DNA of 64,000 bases from QHXQ01 sp963788965 (GCA_963788965.1 CAWBIK010000006.1:1116001-1180000); one strand, 5' to 3'. Positions 17,533 to 27,666 are shown, counted from the stretch's first letter. Notes: generated by a model not told the origin, from the letters alone. Program-made: numbers and translations.

Positions 17533-19739
17533 TTAAATTTCGACTGCTGCAATAGGCAATTCTGCGACCACGGGCGCGCGCGGCAGACGCAATTCAAAGC
17601 GCGCGCCCGCGCCGGGTTGTGTCGGTGCGAGATGTGCGCTGCCGCCGGCCTCTTCCATGCGTTTGCGGACGATGGCCAAGCCCAAGCCCGTGCCGCGCTG
17701 GCGGGTCGTGAAGAAAGGCTCCCAGATACGCTCGCGCAATTCGGCGGCGACGCCCGCGCCGCTGTCCGTCACGGTAAAGAGCAATTCATCGCCGGCCTCT
17801 CTGGCTTCGACGCGCACGCGGCCACCGGCGGGCGTGGCTTGCAGTGCGTTTAAGATCAGGTTCGAGAGCGCGGCGCGGAGCGCAGTCGCCTGTGCGCCGT
17901 CGAGCACGTTGGCAGTGGCTATGTGCGCGTCGAGTTTGACGGCGCGTGTGCGCGCGTCGGCCTGAAATAGTTCGACGAGGGCGCGTGTCAGTTCGTCGGC
18001 GCGGGTCGGCGTGCCCGCGGGCGGCGGCTGACGCGCGAAGCTCAAGAGTTGTGTGACGCTGCGACTGAGCCGGTCGGTTTCGCCGACGATCAGTTCGAGG
18101 TCGCGCGCGTATTCGCCTGTGATGCGTTCGTCCTCGCGCATCACTTGGGCGATGGACTTGATGGCCGAAAGCGGGTTCTTAACTTCGTGTGCGACCGCCG
18201 CGGCCATCTGGCCCAGTGCGGCCAGACGCTCGCCCTGTGCGAGTTTGCGTTCGAGCAAGACGTTCTCTTCGACGAGGCGCGCGTCTTCAACGGCGATGGC
18301 CACTTGCCGGCGAGCACCGCGAGCACGGCGCGCACTTCAGGTGTTAGAGAGGCGCGGGCCGCGTCGATCAACATCAGCCCGACCACTTGTTCTTCGCGCG
18401 CAAGCGCGTATGCGATCTCGAAGCCGTGCGTGTTTAGATCAGCGCCGCGATCAAAGATGCCGTCGGTTGATTGCGCTGAAGCCAACATGCGCTCGGCCCA
18501 ATCAGTCGCGGGTTGGCCGTTGCCGTTGAGAGTGTTGCTATTGAGCGCGTTGCTCACATCATTGTCAGATAGTACGTCCGATGCAGTCGCGTTATCGATA
18601 TCGTTATTGAGAAGTGCTGGCGCACTTCTATCGGCGTTATCGGACGGAGCGGTTTTATGGGCGCGGAGATAGAAGCGCACACGGCGCAAGCCCAACTCGT
18701 GCGCCGTCCGTTCTTCGATGAAGCGCAGGAGTTCGGGCAGTTGGGTGGAGCGACCAGACTGCGTGCCGATGCGTGTGACGACTTCACGATAGAGCGCGGC
18801 TTCGCGGGCGAAGAGTTGTTGGAAGCGTTTCTCTAACCAGCCGCGCAAGGGCGCAGCCGAGAGTGCGAAGGCGAGAATCAACAGCGCCTCGACTGCTCCG
18901 GGGCGCAAGCCGAAGCGCGTCGTGACCAGCGTTTCGATGGTGCGTATGCCGTAGAGATAGACGACGAGGATGACGCCCGCGAACGAGGCCGCGACGAGGC
19001 TCTCTTTGATGATCAGTTCAAGATAACGATAGCGATAGACGTGGTATGCGATGAGCGCGATGGGCAGCAGCGAGCCGAGGTTGCCGAGCGTCAGCAGGTA
19101 ATCACGCGCGGCACTGTCGCGGCCGATGCCGACGGCATAGACGGATAACAACAGCGCGGCGATGATCAAAAACGAGCCGGCCAGTGTCAGCATCAAGCGG
19201 CGCTCGCTTTGCGACGTGGACGCGCGCGCGATGAGTACGTCTGTGATGGCGATCAGACACAGCACGTAGGTCGCCCACAGGCCGAACGGCAAGACGAAGA
19301 AAGACAACTTCACGAGCATCGGCGCGTATGCGCCGATCCATAGACGCGGCACGGCGACGACGAGAAAGAGCGCCGGGATGTATGAGAGATAGACGCGGAC
19401 GCGCTCGAAGCGTGTAAGCGCACGCTCGCGCGCGTTGGCCCACAGGTGCAGATGTACGTGCAGCAAGAACGAATAGGAAAGCGTGATCGACGCGACCGCA
19501 ACCGTGTCGGCTAAACGCAACAGCCAGACCCAACGGATCGTGTCGAGGCCGAGCAACGCGCGCAGGACCAACAGCAGATTGCTGCCATGCCACAGGCCGA
19601 TGCTGATCGCCAACACTAGCAGCACGCGTTCCTGCGGCGTGAGTGTGCGTCGCTGTCGCGCCAGCAGCATGCTCAACCACAGAGGCAGCACCGCTCCGGT
19701 GCTGTAACCGATCAGTTGAATGATCTCAAGCAGCGACAT
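17533..19739 (-). CDS. Membrane sensor histidine kinase, NtrB/PrsK-like (one frameshift)
   Basis: About 735 residues after adding one base near 18307, where GGCC probably reads GGC. The first 285 residues hold about eight hydrophobic segments (IGYSTGAVLPLWLSMLLA onward). A GAF-like sensor region spans about 325-490, containing a low-complexity Asp/Asn linker (NNDIDNATASDVLSDND). The dimerisation box is MAAAVAHEVKNPLSAIK with the phospho-His at about 518, and an ATPase domain follows (ALSNLILNALQATPAGG, TVTDSGAGV, GTGLGLAIVRKRMEEAGG). The architecture recalls PrsK kinases of PEP-CTERM/exosortase systems, but no such genes are seen here. It presumably phosphorylates the adjacent NtrC-like regulator. 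Confidence 0.88.
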
Positions 19740-19754
19740 GGATCAAAAACAACG

Positions 19755-19818
19755 GCGAGTGACAAGTGGCGCGTGACGAGATTTATTCTATCTCGTCACG
19801 CGTCATTGGTCACTCGCC
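19755..19818. repeat. Hairpin of the GTGACGAG type
   Basis: Arms of about 25 bases (GAGTGACAAGTGGCGCGTGA... and its near-complement ending TTGGTCACTC) flank a short ATTTATTCTA loop. It lies between the OmpA gene and the histidine kinase gene, both on the minus strand. The same word family occurs at 28.7 and 38.5 kb. Confidence 0.75.
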
Positions 19819-19842
19819 ATCACGCGCTTTAAGACGTTGCGG

Positions 19843-21423
19843 CTATTGCATTGTGGCCCGGCTCGATTGATTGAGCGGGAGCAGAGTGATCTCTGTGCGG
19901 CGATTGCGTGTGCGCCCGGCCGGTGTTGTGTTGGAAGCGACGGGGTTGTCCGCGCCCAGACCGTTCGATTGAATGCGCGTGCCGTCAACGCCTGCCGAGA
20001 CGAGTTGCGCGGCGAGTGCTTCGGCGCGTGCCTGCGTGAGTTGGCGCAGGGTTGCTTCGTCGCCGCGACTGTCTGTGTACGACTCGATGACCACTTGATA
20101 GTCGGGGTTGTTGGCGAGCAGCGCGGCGAGCGGCTCAAGGGTTGCGGCCGCTTTGGGTGCAATGTCGGATAGACGTGCGCCGGTCCAGATCGTTTCGGGC
20201 AGGACCAGCACGAGGCCGCGGCCTGTCTCGCGCACAGTGCCGAAGCGCAAGAGGTTCTGGCGCAAGGCGACGGCGGCGGCCGCCTGTTGCGCAGTGCGCT
20301 GCTCGGCTTCGCGGCGGGCTTGCTCGGCGGCGCGCTCACCGTCGATGCGGGCCAGTTTGAGTTTCGCATCGTCGGACTCGGAGCGGACGGTTTGCAACTC
20401 GTCGCGCAGACGCGCTACCTCGCTGCGCAGGTCGCGCACCTGTTGCGTCGAGTTCGCCAGATCGCGCTCGGACAATTCGCGTGCGTGCGTCTCGCGCTCA
20501 AGCGCGCTCTTTAATTCGGTGATCTCCTGCGCGGCCGAGTCGGCGCTGCGTTCCGCCACCTGTATGGCGCGGTCGCGGCGCACGATCTCTTCGCGGCGTA
20601 GACGCGCGGCCTTGCGCTCCTGCGCGATCTCTTCAGCCTTGACGCCGAGGTCGATGGCGCGGCGAGCCAACGCGTCCACATCTTCTTCCGCTTGCTTCAA
20701 ACGCCAACCGTTCTCTGCGTCCTCAAGCTTAGCGGCCGCCTCGCGCAGTTCGTCGGGCGCGTCGCGGTCCGCACCGGCATAACGCGCAAGCCGGATCGCT
20801 TGGCGTGCGCCCAGCAGCGACGTAGGCGTGCGGATGAAGTCCGCGTCGGCGACATCGGGCACGCGCGGGTCGTTGAAATAGTCGCTCGTGTTGCCGAGAT
20901 AACGGACGTTGACCGTCTCAACGCTCGCGTCGCCCGGTCGGGTGGGCGGCAAATTCTCAAGCACGACCATGCGGCTGGGGCCGCGCACAAGATAGTGCGG
21001 CTCGGCGGTCATGATCAGGGCGAAGGTTTGCAGCGGTGTGGTCACGTCGAGCTTCGAGTTGAAGAACTGTGAGCCGCTGCGTTTGATCTCGCCGAGATTG
21101 TCGGCCCGCCCTTCGGGCGAGATGGCCCAAAGCACATAAGTCGTATAGACGCCGCCCAGTTCGCTGGCGCGCGGCAGATTATCAACGCTCAACTCGACCC
21201 GCGTGTTGCGGCGACCCGTGCGTTTGACCTTCACCTCGCCGCGCAGGCGTGGCAGCCGCGTCGTGCCGCGAAAGCGCAGCGTGACGGACTGATCGAGCGG
21301 GTAAGTGATCGCCACCGTCTCACGCGGCGCGTCCGACTGCGCACTAACAAGCGCGGGGCCGGCGAGCAATAAGGCGCTGAAGAGGAGAGCGGCGACAAGA
21401 CGGGGGGAGCGATAACCGTTCAT
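19843..21423 (-). CDS. OmpA-family peptidoglycan-binding protein with long coiled coil
   Basis: I start at ATG 21423 (MNGYRSPRL), which follows AGGAGC and opens a clear signal peptide (LVAALLFSALLLAGPALVSA); the result is 526 residues. An N-terminal beta region (about 30-165) is followed by a long charged coiled coil (about 225-385). A C-terminal OmpA domain follows (about 410-515: VVIESYTDSRGDEATLRQLTQ, then RIQSNGLGADNPVASN and RNRRTEI, the diaminopimelate-binding Asp/Arg pattern). Such proteins link the outer membrane or a periplasmic complex to the cell wall. The middle coiled coil suggests a spacer across the periplasm. Upstream of the kinase pair but separated from it by a hairpin. Confidence 0.87.
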   Translation of the reverse strand: MNGYRSPRLVAALLFSALLLAGPALVSAQSDAPRETVAITYPLDQSVTLRFRGTTRLPRLRGEVKVKRTGRRNTRVELSVDNLPRASELGGVYTTYVLWAISPEGRADNLGEIKRSGSQFFNSKLDVTTPLQTFALIMTAEPHYLVRGPSRMVVLENLPPTRPGDASVETVNVRYLGNTSDYFNDPRVPDVADADFIRTPTSLLGARQAIRLARYAGADRDAPDELREAAAKLEDAENGWRLKQAEEDVDALARRAIDLGVKAEEIAQERKAARLRREEIVRRDRAIQVAERSADSAAQEITELKSALERETHARELSERDLANSTQQVRDLRSEVARLRDELQTVRSESDDAKLKLARIDGERAAEQARREAEQRTAQQAAAAVALRQNLLRFGTVRETGRGLVLVLPETIWTGARLSDIAPKAAATLEPLAALLANNPDYQVVIESYTDSRGDEATLRQLTQARAEALAAQLVSAGVDGTRIQSNGLGADNPVASNTTPAGRTRNRRTEITLLPLNQSSRATMQ

Positions 21424-21615
21424 AAGACTTTGCTCCTGCTGGTTTGAATCAAGGTATCGGCGCAGGCCGTAGCGCGACAGAAAATCTGCCCGCACCTGCA
21501 TTGATGCCGCGCGTGTGACCGGAAGTTGCCGCGAAAGAATATGCTGCCGGCGGAATGATGAATGACGACTGACCAGCAAGCTGTTTCTTATTCATCATTT
21601 CGCCTGCATCGTTCA

Positions 21616-21771
21616 TCATTTTTCCTGTCTGGCCCGCCGCTCCGCGACCCATTGGACAAGAGCGAGCGCGATGGCGCACAGCAACAGGATATGTATGAAG
21701 CCGCCTTTGCCGAACAGCAACCCGCCCAGCCAAACCAGCAACAACACAACTACGATGATCCAGATGGCCAC
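21616..21771 (-). CDS. Small lmo0937-like two-helix membrane protein
   Basis: This 51-residue gene starts at GTG 21771 behind GAAAGGTG. The product is VAIWIIVVVLLLVWLGGLLF, a loop GKGG, a second hydrophobic helix (FIHILLLCAIALALVQ) and a basic tail. The pattern (short N terminus, two membrane helices, Gly-rich turn, basic end) is that of the lmo0937 family of tiny membrane proteins, often linked to stress. A second member lies at 49778-49924. Function unknown. The GTG start and reading frame are my own translation; size makes the call moderate. Confidence 0.65.
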   Translation of the reverse strand: MAIWIIVVVLLLVWLGGLLFGKGGFIHILLLCAIALALVQWVAERRARQEK

Positions 21772-21833
21772 TGCACACCTTTCGCCAGCAGACGCCGTTC
21801 ACGTTCAATGATTTATGCAACTTGTGGCGGTCG

Positions 21834-22190
21834 TCATCCTTGATGGCCGTGTCCGTCCGCAATGTGTCGCTCGACGACGCCGATTAAGGCGTTAATCCGC
21901 TCGTCAGTCCGCGTCTGCATCTGTGCTAGTCTTTCGTCAGTCCGCGTCTGCATTTGCGTTAATCGCTCGTTAGTTTGCGCCAGCGCCAGCGTGAGCGTAT
22001 CGAGGCTGCGTGTGACGATCTCAATGAATTGTGACTGCGTTTCAGCATAGAGTGCGAGATGGCGAGAAGTCTCTACGACTTGAGCATTAAGTTGCGCGAG
22101 TTGTGCGTTGGTCTGCTCAATCCGGTTATCTAACCTTGCCTGCCCTTCGAGCAGAAATTCAATTGCCCGTTCCATCTCTTCGCCGGTCAT
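21834..22190 (-). CDS. Coiled-coil protein of the MTGEEMER family
   Basis: This protein of 118 residues begins MTGEEMERAIEFLLEGQARL and continues as an almost unbroken coiled coil (about 15-110), with a repeated QMQTRTDER segment near 85-105. A paralogue with the same first eight residues lies at 39601-39966 inside the pyruvate dehydrogenase operon. Both end in RI/RLNALI..VERHI/YI. No membrane segment, signal or catalytic motif is seen. The conserved N terminus suggests a binding or docking motif, and the coil suggests oligomerisation. Function unknown. Confidence 0.75.
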   Translation of the reverse strand: MTGEEMERAIEFLLEGQARLDNRIEQTNAQLAQLNAQVVETSRHLALYAETQSQFIEIVTRSLDTLTLALAQTNERLTQMQTRTDERLAQMQTRTDERINALIGVVERHIADGHGHQG

Positions 22191-22284
22191 TGATGCTCAG
22201 TTCCTTTCCCTGAAGAATTATTGGCACGGTGTTCGACGCGGCCCCTTTAACATCCTGTCAATTACTTAAGGTGTTCACCTTTTA

Positions 22285-23916
22285 TTACTGCGTAGCAACC
22301 TTGACGGGCGGGGCGGGCAGACCGACGGCGCGCACGCCTGCGCGGGTGAGATCGCCGCTGACTAGGAGTGGGCGGTTTGAGCCTGCACCGATGATGACCA
22401 GCGAGCGCAACGCGGACTGTTCGCCGCCGACAGCAGCGGTCTTCGCCTCGTCCACTTGCCAGAGCACCTTGCCATCGCGCCCGTCGAAGCCGACTGCGAA
22501 CGCGCGCTCGGATGTGGCGAGTATGTCGAGCGTGCCGTCGCCGTTCAGATCGGCGAAGGTCGGGGCATAGGCGTCGCCCGCGCCCGCCGCCGACCAAGCG
22601 ATGCGCCCTTTGGCGTTGACCACAAGAATTTTACCCGACTTCATCATAGCCACGATCTCAAACATATTGTCATGATCGAGATCGATGCCCGCCAACCGGC
22701 CGCGCGGGTGGTCGTCCTTCGTCGTGATCTTACCGAGCGGTTTAAATTCTTCGCCGTCGATGAACAACAGACCGTGCTGTGTGCCGATGACAATCAGCGC
22801 GCCGTTCGCCCCCGTAAAGATCAGCGGCGGCGTCGTGAACGGCACGTCGAACTTGATGGCGCGAATGCGCGAACCGTCGAGGCGACGTATGTCCAGCAAC
22901 CCGCCCGCGAGCGTCATGGCGACGCCGCGCGTCCCGCCCATGATGAAGGGCACAGGCCCGCCCACGAGCGCACCGTCGAGTTTTTCGACGGCGATGCTAC
23001 GCCCCGTGCGCGCGTCGATGAAGTGCAGCGCCGACGCGTCTGTGACCACAGCCACTTCTGCGGCCGCGTTGTCGTTGTTGAGATCAGAAGCCATGCCGTT
23101 GATGGCCGTGCCCGGCAGCGGCATGCGCCACAACTCGCGCCCCGTCTCGCCTTCGAGCGCGCGCACGCCGCCGTCGAACGCGACCACGACGTTTGCCCGC
23201 TCGCCCTCGCTCATGCGGACGACGACCGGCGTGAAGACGACGGACGGGCGCACGGGCGCATCGTCGCGCCGCGCGTTCGGCCGGTAGCGCGCCGTCCATA
23301 GAGCAGAGCCGTTTACGCCGTCGAGCGCGAAGACCGTGCCGTCGGTGTTGACGGCAACTATGTCCGTGGCGCTTGTGCCGCGCAGGGCTGCGGGCTGTGG
23401 GCGTAGCACTTCACCCGTGAACGCCTGCCAGCCGACATCGGCGGGGGCGTGCAGCAAGGTGCTACTACTTGAACTGTTCGTTGTATCGGTGATTGGGCCG
23501 ACCGGTTCGGGCGTTGAGTACTCGCCGGTTTCCTGCGCGGCTGGAGCAACGCGCCAGAAGAAGGTGTCGCCCTGCGGCAGTTCAACCGTGGCCTCGAACC
23601 CGACGACCGCGCGATCAACCACGATGTCGCGGAAGGCGCGGTCGCGCGCCACCTGTAGCCGGTAACGTTCGACGCCGGAGCGACCGCGCCAGCGGATCAA
23701 GGCGCGCTTGCCCGGTTCGGCCGGCTGCCGCGTCTGATCGGGCTTGGGCTGGTCGGGCGTCGGCTGCGCGGCCGGTTTAGTGTTTTTGGCCTTGGGCGGC
23801 GGCGGTGTCGGGCGTGTGCGCCGCTGCGCCCATGCGATTGGCGTGAGCAATGCGAGGCTCAGGACTGCGAGCAGGCAGAGCGCGACTTTATTGCGGGGGT
23901 TCAGGTTCATAAGCAT
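22285..23916 (-). CDS. Secreted PQQ/FG-GAP-type beta-propeller protein
   Basis: This protein has 543 residues. The start is ATG 23916 or the in-frame ATG 23910; both overlap the 3' end of the response regulator gene. A signal peptide (VALCLLAVLSLALLTPIAWA) is followed by a Pro/Lys/Gln-rich linker, a fibronectin-like strand region (about 70-135) and about seven propeller blades. The blades show PQQ-like repeats (VFALDGVNGSALWTARY, GRELWRMPLP, GKVLWQVDE) and FG-GAP-like calcium loops (DLNNDNAA, DLDHDNMFE, DLNGDGTLD). It is probably an outer-surface or periplasmic binding protein; no enzyme motif is apparent. Coupled transcription with the regulator is likely from the overlap. Confidence 0.82.
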   Translation of the reverse strand: MLMNLNPRNKVALCLLAVLSLALLTPIAWAQRRTRPTPPPPKAKNTKPAAQPTPDQPKPDQTRQPAEPGKRALIRWRGRSGVERYRLQVARDRAFRDIVVDRAVVGFEATVELPQGDTFFWRVAPAAQETGEYSTPEPVGPITDTTNSSSSSTLLHAPADVGWQAFTGEVLRPQPAALRGTSATDIVAVNTDGTVFALDGVNGSALWTARYRPNARRDDAPVRPSVVFTPVVVRMSEGERANVVVAFDGGVRALEGETGRELWRMPLPGTAINGMASDLNNDNAAAEVAVVTDASALHFIDARTGRSIAVEKLDGALVGGPVPFIMGGTRGVAMTLAGGLLDIRRLDGSRIRAIKFDVPFTTPPLIFTGANGALIVIGTQHGLLFIDGEEFKPLGKITTKDDHPRGRLAGIDLDHDNMFEIVAMMKSGKILVVNAKGRIAWSAAGAGDAYAPTFADLNGDGTLDILATSERAFAVGFDGRDGKVLWQVDEAKTAAVGGEQSALRSLVIIGAGSNRPLLVSGDLTRAGVRAVGLPAPPVKVATQ

Positions 23917-24607
23917 CGTTGAGTTTGTAGCCGACGCCGCGCACGGTCAGCACGTAGCGCGGTTGCTTCGGGTCAGTCTCAATCTTCTGACGCAGGCGGT
24001 TGATGTGCGGATCGACGTTGCGCTGGTAGCCTTCATAGTCGGTGCTCCAAACTTGGTCGAGCAGATCGTTGCGCGACCAAGCGCGGCCCGGCTCGCTGGC
24101 CAAACGTTCGAGAATTTGGAACTCAAGCGGCGTGAGATCGACGGGCTGACCTTTCAGCGTCACTTCGTGGCGGCGCTTGTCGAGCACCAGTTCGCCGATC
24201 TCTATGCGCTGCTTATCAACCTCGCCGTCGTCGGGCGCACCGCGACCGGCGCGACGCAAGAGCGCCTCGACACGCACTTCCAACTCGCGCGGGTCAAAAG
24301 GTTTGACGAGATAATCGTCCGCGCCGGACTCGAAGCCGGCGACTTTAGCGTCCACTTCGCTATGCGCGGTCAGAAAAAGCGCGGGCGTCTGTATGTCGCG
24401 CTCGCGCAGGCGGCGCATGAGTTCAAGGCCGGTCATGCCGGGCATGGTCACGTCGAATATGAAGCAGTCGTAATGGCCCGTGAGCGCCAGCGGCAACGCA
24501 TCGACGGCCGATTCCTGTTCTTCCACTTCATAACCGGCGCGGCGGAAATAGCCCGCCAGCAGCGGGCGCATACTTTCGTCGTCGTCCACAATCAGGATTT
24601 TACGCAT
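23888..24607 (-). CDS. OmpR-family response regulator
   Basis: I start at ATG 24607 (MRKILIVDDDES), which places the receiver domain at the N terminus; the result is 239 residues. The receiver has the DDD acidic pocket, the phosphoacceptor in CFIFDVTMPGMTG, Thr in LFLTAHS and Lys in LVKPFDP. The C-terminal winged helix (about 135-230) has DLTPLEFQILERLASEPG and VDPHINRLRQKIE with the wing YVLTVRGVGYKL. No histidine kinase lies next to it, so it is an orphan within this window. It shares an overlap with the beta-propeller gene downstream and may control it. Confidence 0.9.
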   Translation of the reverse strand: MRKILIVDDDESMRPLLAGYFRRAGYEVEEQESAVDALPLALTGHYDCFIFDVTMPGMTGLELMRRLRERDIQTPALFLTAHSEVDAKVAGFESGADDYLVKPFDPRELEVRVEALLRRAGRGAPDDGEVDKQRIEIGELVLDKRRHEVTLKGQPVDLTPLEFQILERLASEPGRAWSRNDLLDQVWSTDYEGYQRNVDPHINRLRQKIETDPKQPRYVLTVRGVGYKLNDAYEPEPPQ

Positions 24608-24893
24608 CTTCGGAATATGTGTGTCCCTTTGTTCGTCAGGTCGCGTCCGGGGCGACGCGCGCCGGGGCAACTGTTCAAGGTTGTGCGGTCATTATAGGCC
24701 AAACCGGCGCAGGGCAAAGTATAAAATAGCGCCGTGCTGTTAGACCAAGCACGCGAGCCTGCTTCCTTGACGCCTCGCTGCGCCTGTCCGTATAGTCTCA
24801 GACTTAGCGATACAGACTCAGACTATAAGCGACGGGCAACATCTCGCCTCCCCTGCTGAACGGATCGGATCAGGCCATCACACGCGAAACAAG

Positions 24894-26705
24894 ATGCGAG
24901 ACCTGCGGCGACTCCTAACCTATCTCTTACCGCACGGGGGCAAGTTCACGTTTGCGACCATCGCCATGCTCGCGGGCGCGGCCTTGCAAAGTGCGACCAA
25001 CGCCCTCGTCGTGCCCATCTTTGATCAGGCGCTCAACAGCGGCAACACGGGCGGGCGCTCGAAGACCCTCTTCAATCTGCAATATCTGATCCCTGAATCC
25101 GGCTTCGGCGCGTGGCGCAGCATCGCCATCCTGCTCATCGTCTTCACCGTGGCCAAAGGCGTCGCGGAATATTTCTCGACCTACCTGATGGCGCGCATCG
25201 GGCAAGAGTCCGTGTTGCGCTTGCGACAGGATTTATACGCGCACCTGCTCAAACAGTCGGCCGATTTCTTCGAGCGCCATCGCACGAACTATCTCGTCTC
25301 GCGCCTCGTCACGTCAGCCGCCGCGATTGAAGCGGCCGTGACGAGCACCCTGCGCGACATGCTGCGCGAGAGCTTCGCGCTGGTCGCCTTCCTCGCTGCG
25401 TCATTCTACTTTTCATGGCGGCTCACGCTCGGCTCGCTGCTGATCGCGCCCGTCATCGCGTGGCTGACGGCGAACTTCGGCCGGCGTCTGCGCAACGTCG
25501 CGCGCGACGCCTACGAGGGCAGCCAACAACTTGTGGACACGGCGCAGGAAGCACTGGCGAATCAGACGATTGTTAAAGCTTATCGCGCCGAGACGCGCGA
25601 GCAGGGTCGCTTCGAGCGCGTCGCACGCACGATCATGCGCGCCAACCTGCGCGCCTCGAAAATCGCGGGCTTTGCGCCGCCGACCATAGAGATGATCGGC
25701 GTCGTCGCCGTCGCCGTGCTGCTCTATTTCGGTCAGCGCGAGATCATGGCGGGGCGCATGAACGCGGCGCAGTTTCTAACGTTCCTCTTCTTCCTCTTTT
25801 CGTCTTACGATCCGATGCGCAAGCTCTCGCGCCTGCACAACGCGCTGGAAGTGGCCATCGCCGCCGCCCGCCACGTCTGGGAAGTAATGGACGAACAGGC
25901 CGAGATGAAGGAACAAGCGAACGCCGTCGCACTCGCACCACTCCGCGAACAGATCGAACTGCGCGACGTGTCGTTTCATTACGCGAACGAAGAACGCCAC
26001 GTCTTGCGCGCGATCAACTTGCGCATCCCCGCTGGTCAAGTGGTCGCACTCGTCGGCGAGTCGGGCGGCGGCAAGTCAACGTTAACGAAGTTCATCCCAC
26101 GTTTTCACGATCCGACGGCCGGCGCAGTTCTGTGGGACGGCACAGACTTGCGCCATGCGCGGCTCGACTCGCTGCGCACGCACATCGCCATCGTCACACA
26201 GGAAACCGTGCTCTTTAACGACACGGTGCGCTACAACATTTCATACAGCCGCCCCGACGCGACCGACCAAGAGATCGAACAGGCCGCGCGCGTCGCCTTC
26301 GCGCACGACTTCATCGCGGAACTGCCGCACGGCTACGACACCATCGTCGGCGAGCGCGGCATCTTTCTATCCGGCGGCCAGCGGCAGCGCCTCGCCATCG
26401 CCCGCGCCGTCTTAACAGACGCGTCGGTCCTTGTGCTTGATGAAGCGACCTCTGCGCTTGATACAGAGTCCGAACGACTGGTGCAACGGGCGCTCGCCAA
26501 CCTGATGCAGAACCGCACGGCCGTCGTCATCGCACATAGACTTTCGACAGTGCGCCGCGCCGATCTGATCGTCGTCATCGAACGCGGTCGCATCGTCGAA
26601 CTCGGCCGGCACGCCGACCTGCTCGCGCAGAGCGGCACATACAAACGCCTCTACGAACTGCAATTCGCTGACGAAGAGGAGGAGGAAATGGTCAGTAAGC
26701 AATAA
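24894..26705 (+). CDS. ABC exporter, MsbA/lipid-type (fused membrane and ATPase domains)
   Basis: This encodes 603 residues. Six membrane helices lie in the first 320 residues, and the nucleotide-binding domain occupies about 350-595. The domain has Walker A GESGGGKST, Q-loop IVTQETVLFND, signature LSGGQRQRLAIARA, Walker B VLVLDEATSALD and the H-loop VVIAHRLST. This is a complete half-transporter that acts as a homodimer, as MsbA does for lipid A-core flipping or as other members do for drugs or peptides. The substrate cannot be fixed from sequence. It precedes yicC-gmk-rpoZ, separated by a repeat hairpin. An imperfect inverted repeat lies 70-100 bases upstream of the start. Confidence 0.9.
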   Translation: MRDLRRLLTYLLPHGGKFTFATIAMLAGAALQSATNALVVPIFDQALNSGNTGGRSKTLFNLQYLIPESGFGAWRSIAILLIVFTVAKGVAEYFSTYLMARIGQESVLRLRQDLYAHLLKQSADFFERHRTNYLVSRLVTSAAAIEAAVTSTLRDMLRESFALVAFLAASFYFSWRLTLGSLLIAPVIAWLTANFGRRLRNVARDAYEGSQQLVDTAQEALANQTIVKAYRAETREQGRFERVARTIMRANLRASKIAGFAPPTIEMIGVVAVAVLLYFGQREIMAGRMNAAQFLTFLFFLFSSYDPMRKLSRLHNALEVAIAAARHVWEVMDEQAEMKEQANAVALAPLREQIELRDVSFHYANEERHVLRAINLRIPAGQVVALVGESGGGKSTLTKFIPRFHDPTAGAVLWDGTDLRHARLDSLRTHIAIVTQETVLFNDTVRYNISYSRPDATDQEIEQAARVAFAHDFIAELPHGYDTIVGERGIFLSGGQRQRLAIARAVLTDASVLVLDEATSALDTESERLVQRALANLMQNRTAVVIAHRLSTVRRADLIVVIERGRIVELGRHADLLAQSGTYKRLYELQFADEEEEEMVSKQ

Positions 26706-26711
26706 GCAATC

Positions 26712-26776
26712 GGCAGTAGGCAGTCAAGACAGACGTGCCTTTAACTGCCTATTGCCCTCTGCCTACTGCCTACTGC
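26712..26776. repeat. GGCAGTA repeat hairpin between ABC exporter and yicC
   Basis: The left arm (GGCAGTAGGCAGT at 26712-26724) pairs with the tandem TGCCTACTGCC units at 26743-26776. It is the same repeat family as at 4.0 kb and abuts the start of yicC, so it may separate the two transcription units. Confidence 0.7.
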
Positions 26777-26781
26777 TTGTT

Positions 26782-27666
26782 ATGAAATCAATGACCGGCT
26801 TCGGACGGGGCGCGGCGGCGGGCGAGGGCTTTAGCGTCTCGGTCGATCTTAAGACCGTCAACAATCGTTTTCTCGACGTACACTTGCGGCTCGGCGGCGA
26901 CATGGCGAGCCTTGAAGCGTTGGTGCGACGGCGCATTGGCGAACAGTTGGCGCGCGGGCGCGTTGATGTCAGCATCGCGCTCGACCGCACGGATGAGGTG
27001 GCTTACGAGATCAACCGGCCGCTCGTCGCCGGTTACATTGCGGCCATGCGCGAGTTGCAACAAGAGTTCGCGCTCACGGGCGACCCGGACGTGAACGTGC
27101 TGGCGCGTCTGCCCGGCGCGATGCAACCTGTGCGCGACGGCAGTTTGAGCGAAGCGATGATCGCGGCCGTCGGGCGCGCGCTCGACGAGGCGCTGGTTGA
27201 ATTGAACCGCATGCGTGAACAAGAGGGCGCGGCTTTGGCGGCCGAGATGCACGCACGTCTGAACACGATTGAGGCGCAGATTCCGATCATCGAAGCGGTC
27301 GCGGCCGGGATGGTTGACACTTATCGCGCCCGTTTGCAGCGTCGCATCAGTGAACTGCTCGCGCGCGACGGACTTGAGATCGTCGAACTCGATCAAGGGC
27401 GACTCGCGCAAGAGGTCGCTTATCTGGCCGACCGCAGCGACATCACGGAAGAACTGGCGCGGCTGCGTAGTCATGTGCAGCAATTCCGCGCCGGCATAGA
27501 CAGCACAGGCGAGACGGGCAAGCGGCTCGACTTCCTGTTGCAAGAACTGAACCGCGAGGCGAACACGACGCTCTCCAAGTCAACCGACCCCGCGATCAAA
27601 GAGGCCGCGCTCATCATGAAGGCCGAAGTAGAAAAACTGCGGGAGCAGGTGCAGAACGTTGAGTGA
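26782..27666 (+). CDS. yicC: YicC-family endoribonuclease
   Basis: I start at ATG 26782 (MKSMTGFGRG), the family's conserved N terminus; the in-frame upstream extension is only repeat sequence. The 294 residues contain VDLKTVNNRFLDVHLRL early and RLDFLLQELNREANTTLSKS near the end, both diagnostic of YicC/YloC. The E. coli family member is an endoribonuclease that acts in sRNA turnover. The gene overlaps the start of gmk by eight bases, an arrangement with gmk and rpoZ that is widespread in bacteria. Confidence 0.92.
   Translation: MKSMTGFGRGAAAGEGFSVSVDLKTVNNRFLDVHLRLGGDMASLEALVRRRIGEQLARGRVDVSIALDRTDEVAYEINRPLVAGYIAAMRELQQEFALTGDPDVNVLARLPGAMQPVRDGSLSEAMIAAVGRALDEALVELNRMREQEGAALAAEMHARLNTIEAQIPIIEAVAAGMVDTYRARLQRRISELLARDGLEIVELDQGRLAQEVAYLADRSDITEELARLRSHVQQFRAGIDSTGETGKRLDFLLQELNREANTTLSKSTDPAIKEAALIMKAEVEKLREQVQNVE

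Noticed and set aside
16022..19739. A PrsK/PrsR pair of a PEP-CTERM/exosortase system
   Set aside because: Kinase and regulator architecture is similar, but no exosortase or PEP-CTERM protein occurs in the window, so only a general NtrB/NtrC-like label is supported.
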